Origin: Branchiostoma floridae
Taxonomy: Eukaryota; Chordata; Leptocardii; Amphioxiformes; Branchiostomatidae
Length of the DNA: 64,000 nucleotides
Reading direction: 5' to 3'
Assembly: GCF_000003815.2 (NCBI RefSeq)
Contig: NC_049984.1
Span: forward strand, 17,528,394 to 17,592,393
Positions 1 through 11,900 of the stretch are shown here, piece after piece. The notes under the pieces are model-generated. The model searched no databases. It saw only the letters and a program-made list of their open reading frames with translations, and was not told the DNA's origin. Made by a program: the position numbers and the translations under genes. Numbering within the stretch: position 1 is the first letter of the stretch; each line of letters starts with the position of its first letter.

Positions 1-375
1 AGGTTTTAGTACACTTGAGTAGAGTTCATCTGCCCTTTCATAGTTGGATGGCAGAATCAAAGCGCGGATGCGGCAAGAAGAACCGCGCGCTGACAAGGCA
101 AGAGTAACTTTCGGCATTTGGTGGTGGAGGCAGCGTCATGGTGTGGGGCGGTATAACCACCATAGGGTAAACAAGACTCGTCATCATTCCAGGCAAATTA
201 ATGTGGTGACATATAGCGACACCATCCTCCATCCAATAGCAACATTATACCTCTTCAATATTGGACCAAATGCAGTTCTGCAAGAGTACAACACCAGTCC
301 ACACAGAGCAAGGACCATTGGATGCTGGAGTACAGTCTTAGGGTGGAATAGCCTTCCTACGGCTTATGGCTAGCA
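1..375 (+). pseudogene. Tc1-like transposase remnant (DDE-domain fragment)
   Basis: Conceptual translation in shifting frames gives pieces typical of Tc1-family transposases: a DGRIKARMRQEEPR-like stretch near 46-100, then FGGGGSVMVWGGI in another frame near 118-160, then AVLQEYNTSPHRAR near 272-315, followed by a worn version of the usual ERMEWP-type segment. The frame changes at least twice and stops interrupt it, so it is a dead fragment, truncated by the window start. No terminal inverted repeat is visible here. The identification rests on remembered Tc1 motifs, not on a search. Confidence 0.7.
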
Positions 376-1127
376 CTCGATTGATCACTTCTTGCCATGG
401 TTCAGATTTTTTGCTTGAATAAAGAGTAACAGTAGCTTTGATTGACATGTCCTGTTTATTCAGCTTGCCTTCATTCACAAGTCAGTACTGACGGAAGAAA
501 ATGAGCAGAATGGAGTGATTGATTTTAGTAGGGTAATTTTGGCACTTTATCTTTAGGACCCCCTGTACGTAAGCGGGCCTAGTCCTTGTTCCATGAATTT
601 ACACTCATAAAATACTCTACTCAGATATTCTAAAAATAAACTTGGATGTTCTGTATACCAAACGTTAGGTGATAAAAGGATTGATTGAATCATTGTCACC
701 CGCGGCCATAACAACGGTTGACCGGACGATACAGTTTTGAACAGAAACGGGGGAATTCGGGCACTTTTTTTTCATAACCCACTCACGTTAGCAGGCCTAG
801 TGTATGTTCCATCAGTTAACAATGACAATGAGTTTGACACCATTGGAAAGGAAATCACAGAAGCTTTCTATTGATATATAATACATTGAAATTGATGCAT
901 AAATAACGGAAATATGATATACCAAAGTTGATATTCCAAACTTTTTGTGTTGAGTTTAGATTACCCCGCTGATAAAGGTGAACTGGCATTACGTATTACT
1001 AAGCTGTTACATGTACTATGAGTGCAGAACAGGTTTGACATGATGAGGCAGTTTTTTTTATAGCCTGGTATTCAGCCGTATTATAGCTTCCGAGTCTCTT
1101 CTGTCCTCTCTGCAAAAGTATTTGCAG
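376..1127. other. Non-coding stretch, probably intron of the upstream gene
   Basis: No convincing exon or structured repeat. The stretch ends in a clean acceptor (TATTTGCAG) at 1127, so at least its right part is the intron before the exon at 1128. Confidence 0.5.
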
Positions 1128-1322
1128 GCTAGTTCAGTTATGCTATACAAGGAAACAAAGTTTAACAATAACCGTTTGTACCCAGGTGAGGAGCGGCACT
1201 ATGTGGAGGTGACGATGAAGGCAGATAACCTGGCAGGTGTGCCCACCCCAAGTCAGAACCCACAGAAACGTCCTGTGGTCAGGTGTGACTCCAAAGATAT
1301 AGCAGAGAAGGTGAGTTATCAA

Positions 1323-1353
<31 letters not shown>

Positions 1354-1692
1354 AAGATTCTGAAATTGTTTATTGACTTAAAAGCTTCTACAGCTCAAAG
1401 GCCTGAATTGTGATATGGAATACACCCTGTTGTACTCCATGTGTACAGAAATAGGAAACAAAATGACCAACAACAACAAAATAAAAAAATATTTGCACAG
1501 CTTGATCATTGTATGCATTGCACAATGACTACATGATGTATATTCTGCTTTATCCTAATGTTCACTCTTTCCCCCCTCCCCCTTCTTCTTTAGGTTGTGA
1601 AGCAGATCATGTATGCCAAGAGCCTGTATGATGAACACAGGTTGACTTTGCCCCCCTCCAAAGAAGAAGACCCACTGGACTGGGACTACTAA
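1128..1692 (+). CDS. 3' end of an unidentified gene, last two coding exons
   Basis: Exon 1128-1310 follows acceptor TATTTGCAG and ends at donor GTGAGTT. Exon 1594-1692 follows a long pyrimidine tract (CCCCCCTCCCCCTTCTTCTT then TAG) and ends at stop TAA 1690-1692. Both exons are whole codons (61 and 33 including stop), phase 0 at the junction. The peptide is hydrophilic, starts ASSVMLYKETKF, contains LYPGEERHYVEVTMKADNL and closes with the acidic, aromatic tail EEDPLDWDY. There is no signal peptide, membrane segment or Cys pattern, so a cytosolic or nuclear protein is likely. I do not recognise the family. Upstream exons lie outside the window. A GA dinucleotide run sits just inside the intron at about 1322-1354. 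Confidence 0.75.
1322..1354. repeat. (GA)n microsatellite
   Basis: An almost pure GA run lies 10 bp inside the last intron of the unidentified plus-strand gene, directly after the GTGAGTT donor. Confidence 0.9.
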
Positions 1693-1746
1693 ATACTGTA
1701 GGGGTTGGCGGCACAAATTTCTTATACATGTAGGGGTAGTGCTTAG

Positions 1747-1926
1747 TAGTCTCCAAGCAGACCCTATGGTGCCTTAGAGATAGTATCAAAGCTGGCAAGG
1801 GACTTAGTATAGTGGCTCCGTTGCCCGTTTGACTCCCTTTGGCCGGCTATCTCCCTTTGGCCAGCTATACTTCTTTGCCAGCTTTGATATTTTCTCTAAG
1901 GCACCATAGGGTCTGCTTGGAGACTA
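1747..1926. mobile_element. 180-bp fold-back MITE with 8-bp target duplication (hAT-like)
   Basis: The two ends are long inverted repeats beginning TAGTCTCCAAGCAGACCC and reaching the TATCAAAGCTGGCAA segment, over 50 bp each. Both ends are flanked by the same 8 bp, GTGCTTAG (1739-1746 and 1927-1934). An 8-bp duplication fits hAT-type mobilisation. It has no coding capacity. It lies 54 bp after the stop codon of the upstream gene, so it is probably part of that gene's 3' UTR. Related TATCAAAGC / GGCTTTCATA arms recur at about 6988-7045. Confidence 0.85.
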
Positions 1927-1942
1927 GTGCTTAGACTGAAAA

Positions 1943-1948
1943 AATAAA
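1943..1948 (+). terminator. Candidate poly(A) signal AATAAA of the upstream gene
   Basis: First AATAAA after the stop codon at 1692, placed just beyond the MITE. If used, the 3' UTR is about 270 nt and contains the whole hairpin. Confidence 0.45.
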
Positions 1949-2531
1949 CTCAATATGCATTACAGAGATTTAAGACCCTGGCCTGGCCACTGGTTATTAG
2001 CAACACGTAGAGAGAGATAAAAGTGGAATTGGTCTGGTATGAACTTTCTTTAGTCTCAGACAAAGAGCTGTACAGTTTAAGAAGTTGGGAAGGTTGATGT
2101 TAAGATCTAAGAGTCACAATCAGTGTTACAAACATTGGGACTGTTTCCCTTGCTGCTGTTTTTGTCTATATGGACCTGTGTGCAGTATTAGATTGATAAC
2201 TATCAAGTCTTGTTGAAATATGGCACTTGTAAATCTGTATGCCAAGAATGTACAATGTAGGTATTAAATTTGGAAGCCTTTTCGTGTAAAAGTTGGGAGG
2301 CAAGTTATTTACAAACTGATATATGCCATATACCAGATCTATTAGGTGTGGCCAAATTGTGCTGTACAGAATGTATGATGTTACTACTGGATTTCCACCT
2401 TTACGCTAGAAGCATTTTCTTAAAGTAGAATTAAGTGCATGTAGAAGAGAGTTTGAGCTTTTAAAAGACAATCTATGTGTTCTGTACCACAAGAAAACAA
2501 GACAAAATTTGTGCTACTCTGTCAAAGCCTT

Positions 2532-2722
2532 CAGGCCACACCAATTTGATTGGTTAGTTCTTTGATTTAGAAACAATTACACAAAATCTTTAACTGGATA
2601 AACGTAATAATAAAGAAGCCCCCAGTTTTATGAAGTGAATACTGTCATACTCAAGTTTTCCTTCCTTTCCTCTAGTTTTATAGCAAAATCCGAGAACCAA
2701 CAAAGTAAATTGATGTGGCCTT
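2532..2722. mobile_element. MITE of the AGGCCACACCAATTT family
   Basis: Left end AGGCCACACCAATTTGATT and right end (complement) AAGGCCACATCAATTTACTT form terminal inverted repeats about 190 bp apart, continuing into a TTGGTTCTCGGATTT-like inner part. The same termini recur at 15087, 16811 and, weaker, at 16890, 21664, 43731 and 44160, so this is a dispersed family. Confidence 0.7.
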
Positions 2723-4039
2723 AAGTTAACGAAAAACAGCATGGTAAATTTACCTATGTGGTTTATTCCTTCATCAGAAGATTTATCATGGAGAAGCTCG
2801 GTTAAAAGCAGGCAAAGTATCAGCAAAATATATTGCCCAACTTGCATCCTGATGAAATTTTACCAGTAACGTAAGGTTACCAGTTTACGGTCGATTCGTT
2901 AACAACGCCATTTTATGGAAAGTGCACGCACAGAAGTTATACTTGTATGATATGAAGCTAGTATGTATGAACAATACTTGTACATGTATGTGATGTTGGT
3001 TATGTTGCTGTTGGTATGTGCAATATAAAGGAATCATGGATGGTAAAGTTTCAATTTGTTGTTTTAAAAGTCAGTGGATTATTTTGTTGGAATGAAAGGT
3101 CATATCTATCTCTGTATTATGTGAATAACATGGTAAGCAGCTAAACTGCCTTGGAAGAGAACAAAGTCTTTGTCTCAGTCTGTGCTGCAGCCCTCATCAT
3201 ATTCAAATGAGGCAAGCCAAGAAAAAAACGTTTCCAGCTACCCAGCCAACCAGAGCAAATACCCGATGAACCTAGCCTTGCCACATTTAAGTGATGAAAA
3301 CATTGTTGAATTGCTTTCCACTGTCAAGTTCATTTCTATTACAGTATAAAATTGTGCTTGAACTTTGTATATGTAGGTCCATTATCAATATGGAAGTGTC
3401 CTGAAGCATTTGTTGGATCACTTTGGCCAAAATTAAAGCAACATTTTCAAGAAAACGCAGGATATTTCCACACCAGTAAAGAGGAAGACTATAAAACAGC
3501 ATCATCAATTATGCAGATTAGGTGATAAGTAGCACAACACTCATGTCTTTGAATTTGGCTTTTGTCAAGCTACTGATAACTCCAATATGAAACTATGAAA
3601 CCTATAGCTATACCATTCACTAGTGGGGGGGGATCATTGCCTACCAACCCTACTTTTTTCAGGACAGTAATCAGAAACACAACATTCATTTTTTTATGCC
3701 TCACCAATGACTGGCTTTCTGTGACTGGTCATTTTAGCCCGATGAAGGCTATAGTACAGACAGTGGAAATTTTTTTTGCTGTGATATAACGAAGTTTATC
3801 TATTTACTAGGTTATTTATTATGTTGCTTTTTTCTATGTTCTTGTATGCAATCATGCTGAAGGTTGAATGTTGGTAGCAGTATTCTCCCTTGGTACAATG
3901 GAAGAAATAAATGCAAAGAGCTTTAGTCTTATGGTGTCAGAGTAACTTCTTATGTGTCATTAAGTGTAATTCTACTTGGTACAACTATTAATTGGAATAT
4001 ACATGTAACGGACTACACAGCATATCGAAATGTGAAATC

Positions 4040-4155
4040 TACCAAATACTAGCCTGATTAAATCTCGCTTATAGCAGCCCGCCCAACATCCTTCAGAGGG
4101 GCCAGTTACGTATACAGCCCTGAATAGCGAAATTTGTGTCACACAGACTACACGT
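4040..4155. repeat. Dispersed repeat fragment, also at 6885-6970
   Basis: The text from AGCCTGATTAAATCTCGC to GTGTCACACAGACTAC resembles the segment at 6885-6970 (GTCTGATTTAATCGCGC to GCGTTACACAGGCTA), including the GGCCAGTTAC / GGGAGTTACAGCC core. Looks like two decayed copies of one non-coding element. Confidence 0.5.
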
Positions 4156-4175
4156 TTACACGAAATAAACATGTT

Positions 4176-4729
4176 TCATAAATTTCCATGATTTAGTAGC
4201 AAAGATTTGTCATGCAGATTGTAAAACGTTCGCGTACCTTCCGTCTTCCAATGTTCATAAAGTTGTTCCAATTCTTCTACTTCGCACGGGGAAAATGTCT
4301 TCATATTGTTCGGTACTCTCTCCTCCCGAGGCAGACGCAGTTTCCTCTCTATGATTTCCTTTGTCTGGATATTTTGCCCTTCTTTGACGTTGGGCAGAGT
4401 GTTTTCCTGTCCGTTGAAACTACTCTCCAAGTAGAGGTTGGTGGGGAAAATCGTAACCTTTAAATATATGCCGTATTTTTCGACCTGCCTCCTCTCTCTC
4501 TCTCTCTCTGGTGGGGAGGCTGGTCGAAAAATACGGCATACAAGGAAAAGGTCACGATTTTCCCCACCAACCTCTGCTTGGAGAGTACGTTGAAGCCCCC
4601 GCCCGTGTCCTCGGCAGACCGTCTGTCAACCACCTGAAACCGACGGCAGCGTATTATTGTGATCATTAGAATCAGGAGAAGATTCCCGTCTTTATTTGAA
4701 AGTCTGCAAACCTCAGAAGCTCTCATCAT
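4176..4729 (-). pseudogene. Small membrane-protein-like reading frame split by a MITE
   Basis: Read on the minus strand, 4729 down to 4588 encodes a peptide starting MMRASEVCRLSNKDGN, a short hydrophobic stretch LLLILMITII, a basic CRRFQ and a polar stretch to GGGFN. The MITE 4421-4587 follows. Reading resumes in the same pre-insertion frame with FNGQENTLPNVKEG and ends in the acidic, charged C-terminal part at 4176. The 9-bp target duplication covers the codons around Phe-Asn, so before insertion the frame was continuous. It may be a single-exon gene or an exon now broken, or the MITE may be removed as an intron. I do not recognise the protein. Two flanking frames that match exactly across the insertion is the main support. 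Confidence 0.5.
4421..4587. mobile_element. 167-bp fold-back MITE with 9-bp target duplication
   Basis: Arms starting TACTCTCCAAGTAGAGGTTG pair with the right end over about 60 bp, interrupted in the middle by a CT dinucleotide run. Flanks are CGTTGAAAC (4412-4420) and CGTTGAAGC (4588-4596), a 9-bp duplication with one mismatch. Non-coding. Confidence 0.85.
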
Positions 4730-5384
4730 GTTCAGCTTCTGGAATCTTCACATTATACATATAACGCTATCCTCGCACTCTTCTTACTGTACCATATAAC
4801 GGTTTTATGTGCCGTCCAGTGGCCGCCTTCTATGTGACTTTGTGTCTGACCAAGGCGGTTAAAAAACTGACCAAGCACTAAATGCGAGGGAAAACCGCAA
4901 TGCGCCTCGGCACGGTATTTTGCAAATTGTGCAAATTTTGCAGATTTCATGTAAATGTAATTACCACCAAATCGCACTATGAAAGCACCATCGAATATTT
5001 TTAATGTAGGTGTAATAAGCTACATGCTCTTTATTTCGGGCTGACACGGCAAAACAAATGGTACTCAGTGACTGAGTGTGCCGCACACAGAAAGTCAACA
5101 TTTTCCTTTGACAAGTAACGTTAGCACGTCTGTTTTTTGAAAGAACGGACACCGTTGAAAAGACAAGAACAAGCAAACTAAGACATCCATGCAAGAATAA
5201 CAAATTTATTTTGGAGTCGTGTCATCTTTGTTATTAAGGAAAATTTCCTTTTTTCCGTTTTTTTTTTACGAAGAACTTTAATTTTCGCCCCCTCAATGTA
5301 ATTTCTTGGCACACTAAAGGGGGACTGCATATCATGTGACCTGTGCTTATTGAAAAAATGTTCATGGTAAATTAGTTACTGAAA

Positions 5385-5634
5385 CACGTCACCGGAACGT
5401 ACTGCGCCTGCGCGAAAAGTATAGACATGCTAAACCTTGCTAAACCCCCGGTTTACTAAAGGGCCGCATTTAAGAAAGTACGTGCGTATATAAGGGTAAA
5501 ATCCCGTGTACGTTTTGCATGAAACCATGTCTCTAACATATACTGTGCAACAAGCGGGATTTCAATGCAACGTTGACCAAACCAAGCCCCAAAACACCAG
5601 GGTTCGCGCAGGCGCAGTACGTTCCGGTGACGTG
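5385..5634. mobile_element. 250-bp MITE with GC-rich inverted ends
   Basis: Left CACGTCACCGGAACGTACTG is repeated inverted at the right end, continuing through CGCCTGCGCGA. Direct copies of TAGTTACTGA flank it (5373-5382 and 5636-5645), suggesting an 8-10 bp target duplication. Non-coding. Confidence 0.8.
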
Positions 5635-6173
5635 CTAGTTACTGATACGTAGAAATGTTCACCTACTTTACCAGCAATGACGCGGAGAAAGCAAGTGAGC
5701 GTGACACAAACATTAATGGTTCGCCTCTTGATTGCTGTATTTTTGTAAGCGTTGACGGCGCTCCCCTGGCGGGACAGCAGCCGGAATTACGTTGCAGCCT
5801 AAAAATTAAAGGACAAGCTACGTTGTCTAATGTCCTTTGAATCAGCCTTTCCTCCAAGTTGTACAATTGTCCTGTTGACTATATTTCAAAGATACAGGAA
5901 GTATATTTTTGGACTGAATTGCTTTCAAAACGAAGATGCGTTCATTCAACCGCGAAGCAACAAAAGAGACACCGGCGATTCTCCAAGTTGTTTGCAAGTA
6001 GATACTTTCAGAAAACCAGACTAATCTGTGCATATTCAGAAGCGTGGTCGCGACCTGGAAAGAAGATTCTGCTGCATATGGATCAGATTTTCAAGGCCTG
6101 GCATATTTCCAACTGGGCGATGCGAACGATCACATGTTGTAACAGGTGTGGCAATGATGGCATTGCATGCACT

Positions 6174-6191
6174 ATATATATATATATATAA
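6174..6191. repeat. (TA)n microsatellite
   Basis: Short pure TA run in intergenic DNA. Confidence 0.85.
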
Positions 6192-6837
6192 AACTGCCCC
6201 CATTATGAGGACGAAGGAAACAACCTTTTTGACACAATTAAAACAATACTTCCAACTTTTCACCAGTTGTTAGACCTCCAAAAAACTATATTCTTGTTAA
6301 AATCACAGAACCCACTAATCATTAAAAACGTTGGACTTTTCATCAGCCACTGCCACCAAAGAAGAAGTCAAACCTCCCAGTAAACAAGTACATGTAGAAT
6401 CATGTATATAGATAAACTGTATAGAATCAAGGAGATATAGAATAGACACTTGTTACTTTTTACTGTCTGTACCCTTGCAATTGGCCTACGGGCATGGATT
6501 TGCAAATAAGTCAATCAATATATATGGTGACATACCGTTATGCATGTATATAAGAATCCTAGAAGAGTCAGCGGCACTTACAGGCAGTGTACTTGTCTGT
6601 GTCCTAGGTAGAAACACAGGGGGGTATACAGTATGTATACAGTGCGCACAGTATATGACTGGGAGTGGTAGTACTCACCAAGCAGACGGGTGGGGTGCGT
6701 ATATTTGCAGACTAGTCTGATAGAATTTCTTGTAAATACGTTTGTCGACAGTTGAAAGACCAAGTTAGTATTTGAGGGTAAGTGTTTATGGTTTAAAGTT
6801 TGATTCTTAAGCTAAATGCACCTTTCACTTTCCCGAG

Positions 6838-7045
6838 GATTACACGCATCTCCAAGCAAATTTGCCGTTGTCATAAGATAGTAGTCTGATTTAATCGCGC
6901 TTCTCAGTTGGCCCGTCCTACATTGCCGCGCGGGGAGTTACAGCCATGGACAGCGGAGTTTGCGTTACACAGGCTAATATATAAGATTGTATCAAAGCCG
7001 GCCAAAGGTATATCTGTCGGCTATACGCCTTTGGTCGGCTTTCAT
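6838..7045. repeat. Decayed MITE related to the element at 1747
   Basis: It contains ATCTCCAAGCA at the left and a small inverted pair TATCAAAGCCGGCC / GGTCGGCTTTCATA at the right, both like parts of the 1747-1926 element. In the middle is the repeat shared with 4040-4155. Confidence 0.45.
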
Positions 7046-7769
7046 ACAGTCTCATGCCACCGGTAGATCTACCTGGAGTCCCCATTTCATGCACCACCTA
7101 GCGATTAGACTATGCTTAGCAGATTTTTCAGTCTGTGACGCTGGCACATTGGGCTGGTTGACATTGAGGCTATGACATCACTTATCCCTATGCAGATCAT
7201 TCGCCTCAACATCCTGAAAATCATGACATCATAGCCTAGCAATGTAAAATTTGCGTTAGTGAAAAGATAGTCACTACATACCCGCTACCTTTTTCCTGTG
7301 TGGTGGCAAGACGGTGAGCCCAAGTTCATTTTTCGATGGTGCACCTTTGGTGATCATGCAGTATTGCAAGTAAGATCCATCTCCAAGCAGATGTTGGGGC
7401 GTTTCTCTGGTCGCTCAGTTTTTCATCCATGTATAGCTTCATCAGGCCACAATACCACAGGAAAATATGGTGTTTAATACGTTGGGGATATATGTTCAAT
7501 GTGCATCTTTACGCAACGCCACCTTGCGGCAATGAGAAGTACAACATTCAGCCCCTGGGGAAGGTACATGTAGAACGCCGATACATCGCCCATATAGACA
7601 TTTTAATAATGGGGATGAAAATTTACAATAAAAAACTGAATTGTTTTCTATGTCGATTCAGAAAAAAATGGAGCAGATATAAAACGTATGTTGCGATGTT
7701 TGTAGCTGCTTTCTATATCCCAAGATGGCTGAAAACTGTTTTCCAACTTTAATAACTGATAACATTTTG

Positions 7770-7814
7770 TATAACCAAGGAGGTTTTAAAAAATCACATA
7801 ACCTCCTTGTTATA
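7770..7814. repeat. Short perfect-type hairpin beside the assembly gap
   Basis: TATAACCAAGGAGGTT and AACCTCCTTGTTATA are complementary except one base, separated by about 14 bp of A-rich loop. Confidence 0.75.
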
Positions 7815-7874
7815 ACAAGCATAGACCATATTTTATGAATTATCGGAGTGGTTTTCTTGTGTAGGTTTGATGCA

Positions 7875-7974
7875 NNNNNNNNNNNNNNNNNNNNNNNNNN
7901 NNNNNNNNNNNNNNNNNNNNNNNNNNNNNNNNNNNNNNNNNNNNNNNNNNNNNNNNNNNNNNNNNNNNNNNNNN
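7875..7974. other. Assembly gap (100 N)
   Basis: Exactly 100 undetermined bases, the conventional placeholder for a gap of unknown size. Reading frames drawn across it are meaningless. Confidence 0.99.
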
Positions 7975-8734
7975 TAAAGTTTGACAGTTTATTTTCCACG
8001 CAAGAAAAGTCAGAATGATATAGCACACACGAGATAACATTATATGTAGTTTGTATAATCATGCATATTGACTTAACTTTCTTTATTGCAGCATTTTTGA
8101 GTGCATAGTAATAAATGATTCTTTATGGCCCCAAATTTCTTAAATTTGCATCACCCTGACTGCTTCTTAACGATTTCCAATAAAAACTATTCCACAAATT
8201 CTTGATTTTTATGGTCAATTTAACCTATGTTATGACATTAACCATTTGTACCTTTTTTTGATACGCCTGCAACTTTGTATAATGTGTAAAGATTTCAAAG
8301 ACAGTCATTTTCTTTTCTAAACACATATCAGGAGCATAATTTGATGGTTGACAGGTTCAGTTTCAGTCGAAAATAGCAACCTTACGCTTGCATACATTAT
8401 GGCATCGTCTGTTACAGTTAGTTTCTTTTTCCCATATTGTACTGTGCATTTATCTTATATCTATGAACAATGTTCCTACAAAATGCCATTACAGCCTATC
8501 AAAATGATGTAGTATAATGTCAGATTATGGAATCTTCAATGACCAAATTTCAAATCCTCACAATGCTCTATAGCCTTACTCTAATGTTATAAACGACATT
8601 TATATTTGTCGTGAACAAGATTGTGACAAAACAGTATCAGAGACAACTTTAAATGTGTCAATAATTTCAGTTTTAATAACTGATTGTATTCTTAAATACA
8701 TGCACAAATAAACTGCATAAGATATATATTATCA

Positions 8735-8740
8735 TTTATT
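8735..8740 (-). terminator. Candidate poly(A) signal of the giant minus-strand gene
   Basis: TTTATT on the plus strand (AATAAA on the minus strand) lies 130 bp downstream of the stop codon at 8868-8870, the nearest such hexamer. Confidence 0.5.
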
Positions 8741-8867
8741 ATCATATGAAAGTTGACATGCATTTAGACACCTTAATGTGTTGAAATATTAGGTTAGATT
8801 TAAATCTGTGTAAAGTTTCATGGCCTTCTGTTCGCATGGTTTCCACTCAGCAGTTAGTAAAGAGGAC

Positions 8868-8988
8868 TTAGGTTTCAGAGGACCCAGCGACATTCGGGTT
8901 GGGCCAGGCCTCCCCAATCTCAGTCTCACTGGTGCTGGTGCTGGAGATGTCCCATTCATTACTGTAGGGCAGGCTGTTGGGTACAGCA
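8868..8988 (-). CDS. Giant gene, exon 49: short cytoplasmic tail and stop
   Basis: Encodes [20 protein letters not shown] and [19 protein letters not shown] then TAA (8868-8870). Tail of about 40 residues, rich in Ser/Thr/Glu with one Tyr in LPYSNEW; no catalytic domain. It could carry phosphorylation or sorting signals, which is inference. Confidence 0.85.
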
Positions 8989-11900
8989 CTGTGGGGGTTA
9001 AAAAAATTTGAATTAGATAAATACAAGTTTTTTGACACAACTAAAAGTACAGTGACTTTTGTATGGTCAGATATAAACTATAAAAAAAGTGGATACAGAA
9101 TAAATCTTAAAACTATTATAGGATAATCAGAAAAACCTCCATACAATCAAGGAATGGGGCTAAAGATGAGTCTAAACTATGTTTTCTAATCACAAAGCAA
9201 TATTTTATGTATTTACCTATCTCAGCATTATGAGGGCTGTCAGATCTAAAGATATAGTAAAATCTACTTATGATATCGGGTATTTTGAAATCTGTAGTGT
9301 TTAGACATAGGAATGTGAATAACTCATTGCATAACATATCATAGATCGGGCACTCCATGACAAAATGAAATTCATTTTCATTTTGCTTTGGACAAAAATA
9401 GTCATTCTGATTACAGAAGTAAATCTGATAATTTGACTATTAATCTATTCTACATGTTTGTTTTGCTGTTCAGCTGCACAGCTATGGCTGCCCAATGAGC
9501 CTATTGACATAATCTTGGCCAGCAACAAGGACTTTTGGTAATATTTCAAGTGTTGCTCCCATTATTTGATCATGAGACCTATGATAAAACCTAATGCTTT
9601 TTTTAGAGTACTTTAAGATTTAAGACCAGATGCTCCTCAAGTCCATGTTGTTATAATAAATGATTTGGCTTTTTAACCAGGTAGCGCGCGTAGTCCAGTG
9701 GTTAGCGGCCTTGCCTCTGGAACTAGAAGCCGTGGGTTCGATCCCGGCTATGTCGCTCACCCGACATGCACGCTACCGGAAAGGGTTGCAGTCCTTAGGA
9801 CAGGACGTTAAGCCGTGGTCCATTGTTCATTGTGCTTGTCGAAAAGAGCTAGGGGAATTTCCCCGGTACAATGAACCTGTAAATACTGTACATAGCGTCT
9901 GTTCTTTCTGTCACGACCAGTGGAAGATTTGCTCTTTAGTGAGCTAAAACTAGATCGAGATCACTTTCCTTTCCTTTTAACCAAAAGGATCACTGAAATA
10001 GCAGATTTCACAATAATCATCCAACAACAGGCAGACTCTGCACATCTGTTAGCAGGAAATTCCAATTTTTAAGAAATAAACATTACTTCCAAATGAATTC
10101 AATGCATTATACATGATGATAACAAACCAGACATATTCTCTAAGTTAAGAACAAGAAAAGGTTACTCACTGCTTCATGATGGCGACCACGATCCCGATGA
10201 CCAGCCCAATCCCGAGGAGTGACAGCACGACGATCACCCCGATCATCCACCCTGCTGGGTAGGGTTCCTCAGGGATCAGTCCTGTGCCCAGGGTCATCTT
10301 CACCACCCTGCTACCCATCACCTGGGGTACGGGGAAGTTATGTTAGGTTTAACTTACTGTATGCGTGTACAGTCAAACCTGTCAGTAATGGCCACTCAAA
10401 ACACTTGAAGATATGGTCACAATCGTCAAGAGTCTGCTAAGGACAGAATTATTAATTAATGAATGAATGAATGAAGACCTTTATTGTACAATTTTGCCCA
10501 ACCGAGCTAAGTACAGGTCACAAAGTCAGGATATATACATATAAAAGTGTCACAAATCTAGTCTAACACAAAAGTTCGGCTTCTTCTTGCTTCTTGGTAA
10601 TAGTGAAAATGTAGGACTGTATGGGTTTCGCTATTGTCGGTTTGTCAAAACGCATGAGAAATATAAACTTGTCAGTGCTACTCATGTGTCTAAAATGAGG
10701 GAATCTACTTTGGGGGCCACAGAAGGAGAATCATTAATATTTCGCTCAAAGGGCGCAAAGTAATTTAGGGGACAACCATGAGCCCCTAATGACCAGCTCG
10801 TTACTAGTACGAATTTGACTGTACATACATGTAATTTCTGGATCCATTTTGTATGTTTTATCTTGTCACTTTGCAACTTTTGTTGAAGATGAAAATTTAC
10901 AGATACACCTGGCTGTTGATAAAACACTTCATAATGAGTAAATGATCTGTATGGAATAAATGAAGTCAATTCTGTTCCTGCACTTCAGCAAAGTTATTCC
11001 AAGAAATCATTTCATTAATGTATGATCATCACCTAGCCAAATTGCAACCAATTGTTATCTAAGAAATACATAAGGCCATTACCCCATAACTTCGTATGCT
11101 TAAGGGCTCCCATCACTATCATTAACTGTTACATGGGCTTGGTATTATGAATCTTTATTGGGTTTCGACTTTTTCTTGGGTATGCAATTTTAGCTTTATT
11201 GGATTGTCATGACGTTAATAGGACTGCAATATACGATTCATTGGCAATATTGCCCCAAGCCAAGCATGATAAGAAAAATTACCAGTCTTAAAACTTATTG
11301 ATTTTCTCGCTTTCTTATCCAAAAAAGTTCATAAAAGTTTCTTTAATCAATACTTGCAATTTCCACAAAGCTTTCCTAATGTTCTTAAGTCAATAAATCA
11401 ATATGCTGGTATAAAACTATCCTAAGCTTATGGAATTACCTTTAAGACAAACAACAAAAGCCTAGCTATAATGATATTGGTTGGCTAATTGTCTGCTTTT
11501 GGCAGCACACTCCTGATAAGGTTTGTCTGTAGCGTTCCATATCCAAACTTTAATAAAAGTGAAACAGACAGTGTCTGGCTCATGCATTGGGTGAGCATCT
11601 TTGCTGAATGGGTGGATTGGAAATTAAGCTGACTATCCATCATTGGAAACTTACATTGACAGCTAGGGCTGTACACACATTGTTTGAGAACTCATGAGGA
11701 ACTCATACTTAAAGTTTCTGCTTTCCAATACAACATGATTTTGCTAATATTGTATTGTTATCAGATCAAGATGTGGCCTCAGCGTTTAATTTTTGTCCCT
11801 CCCTTTCTCTGTTGGGGGTGGTGCAGTGCTGTCTATCTATGGAACGTATTGGAAGGCATTCACCACAAATTAAAGTTGGTTGTGTATGTCACAAATGAAA

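Larger units (their letters stand above)
1949..8734. other. Intergenic region between the plus-strand gene and the 3' end of the giant minus-strand gene
   Basis: No long open gene. It holds several fold-back MITEs, dispersed repeat pieces, one MITE-split small reading frame (4176-4729), an assembly gap and AT-rich DNA. Short reading frames here are scattered and lack splice or domain support. Confidence 0.6.

Noticed and set aside
7658-8062. Minus-strand reading frame across the N run
   Set aside because: It spans the 100-N gap; the apparent openness is an artefact of undetermined bases.
9681-9760. Possible true tRNA gene
   Set aside because: A and B boxes are present but the acceptor stem does not pair and a SINE body follows.
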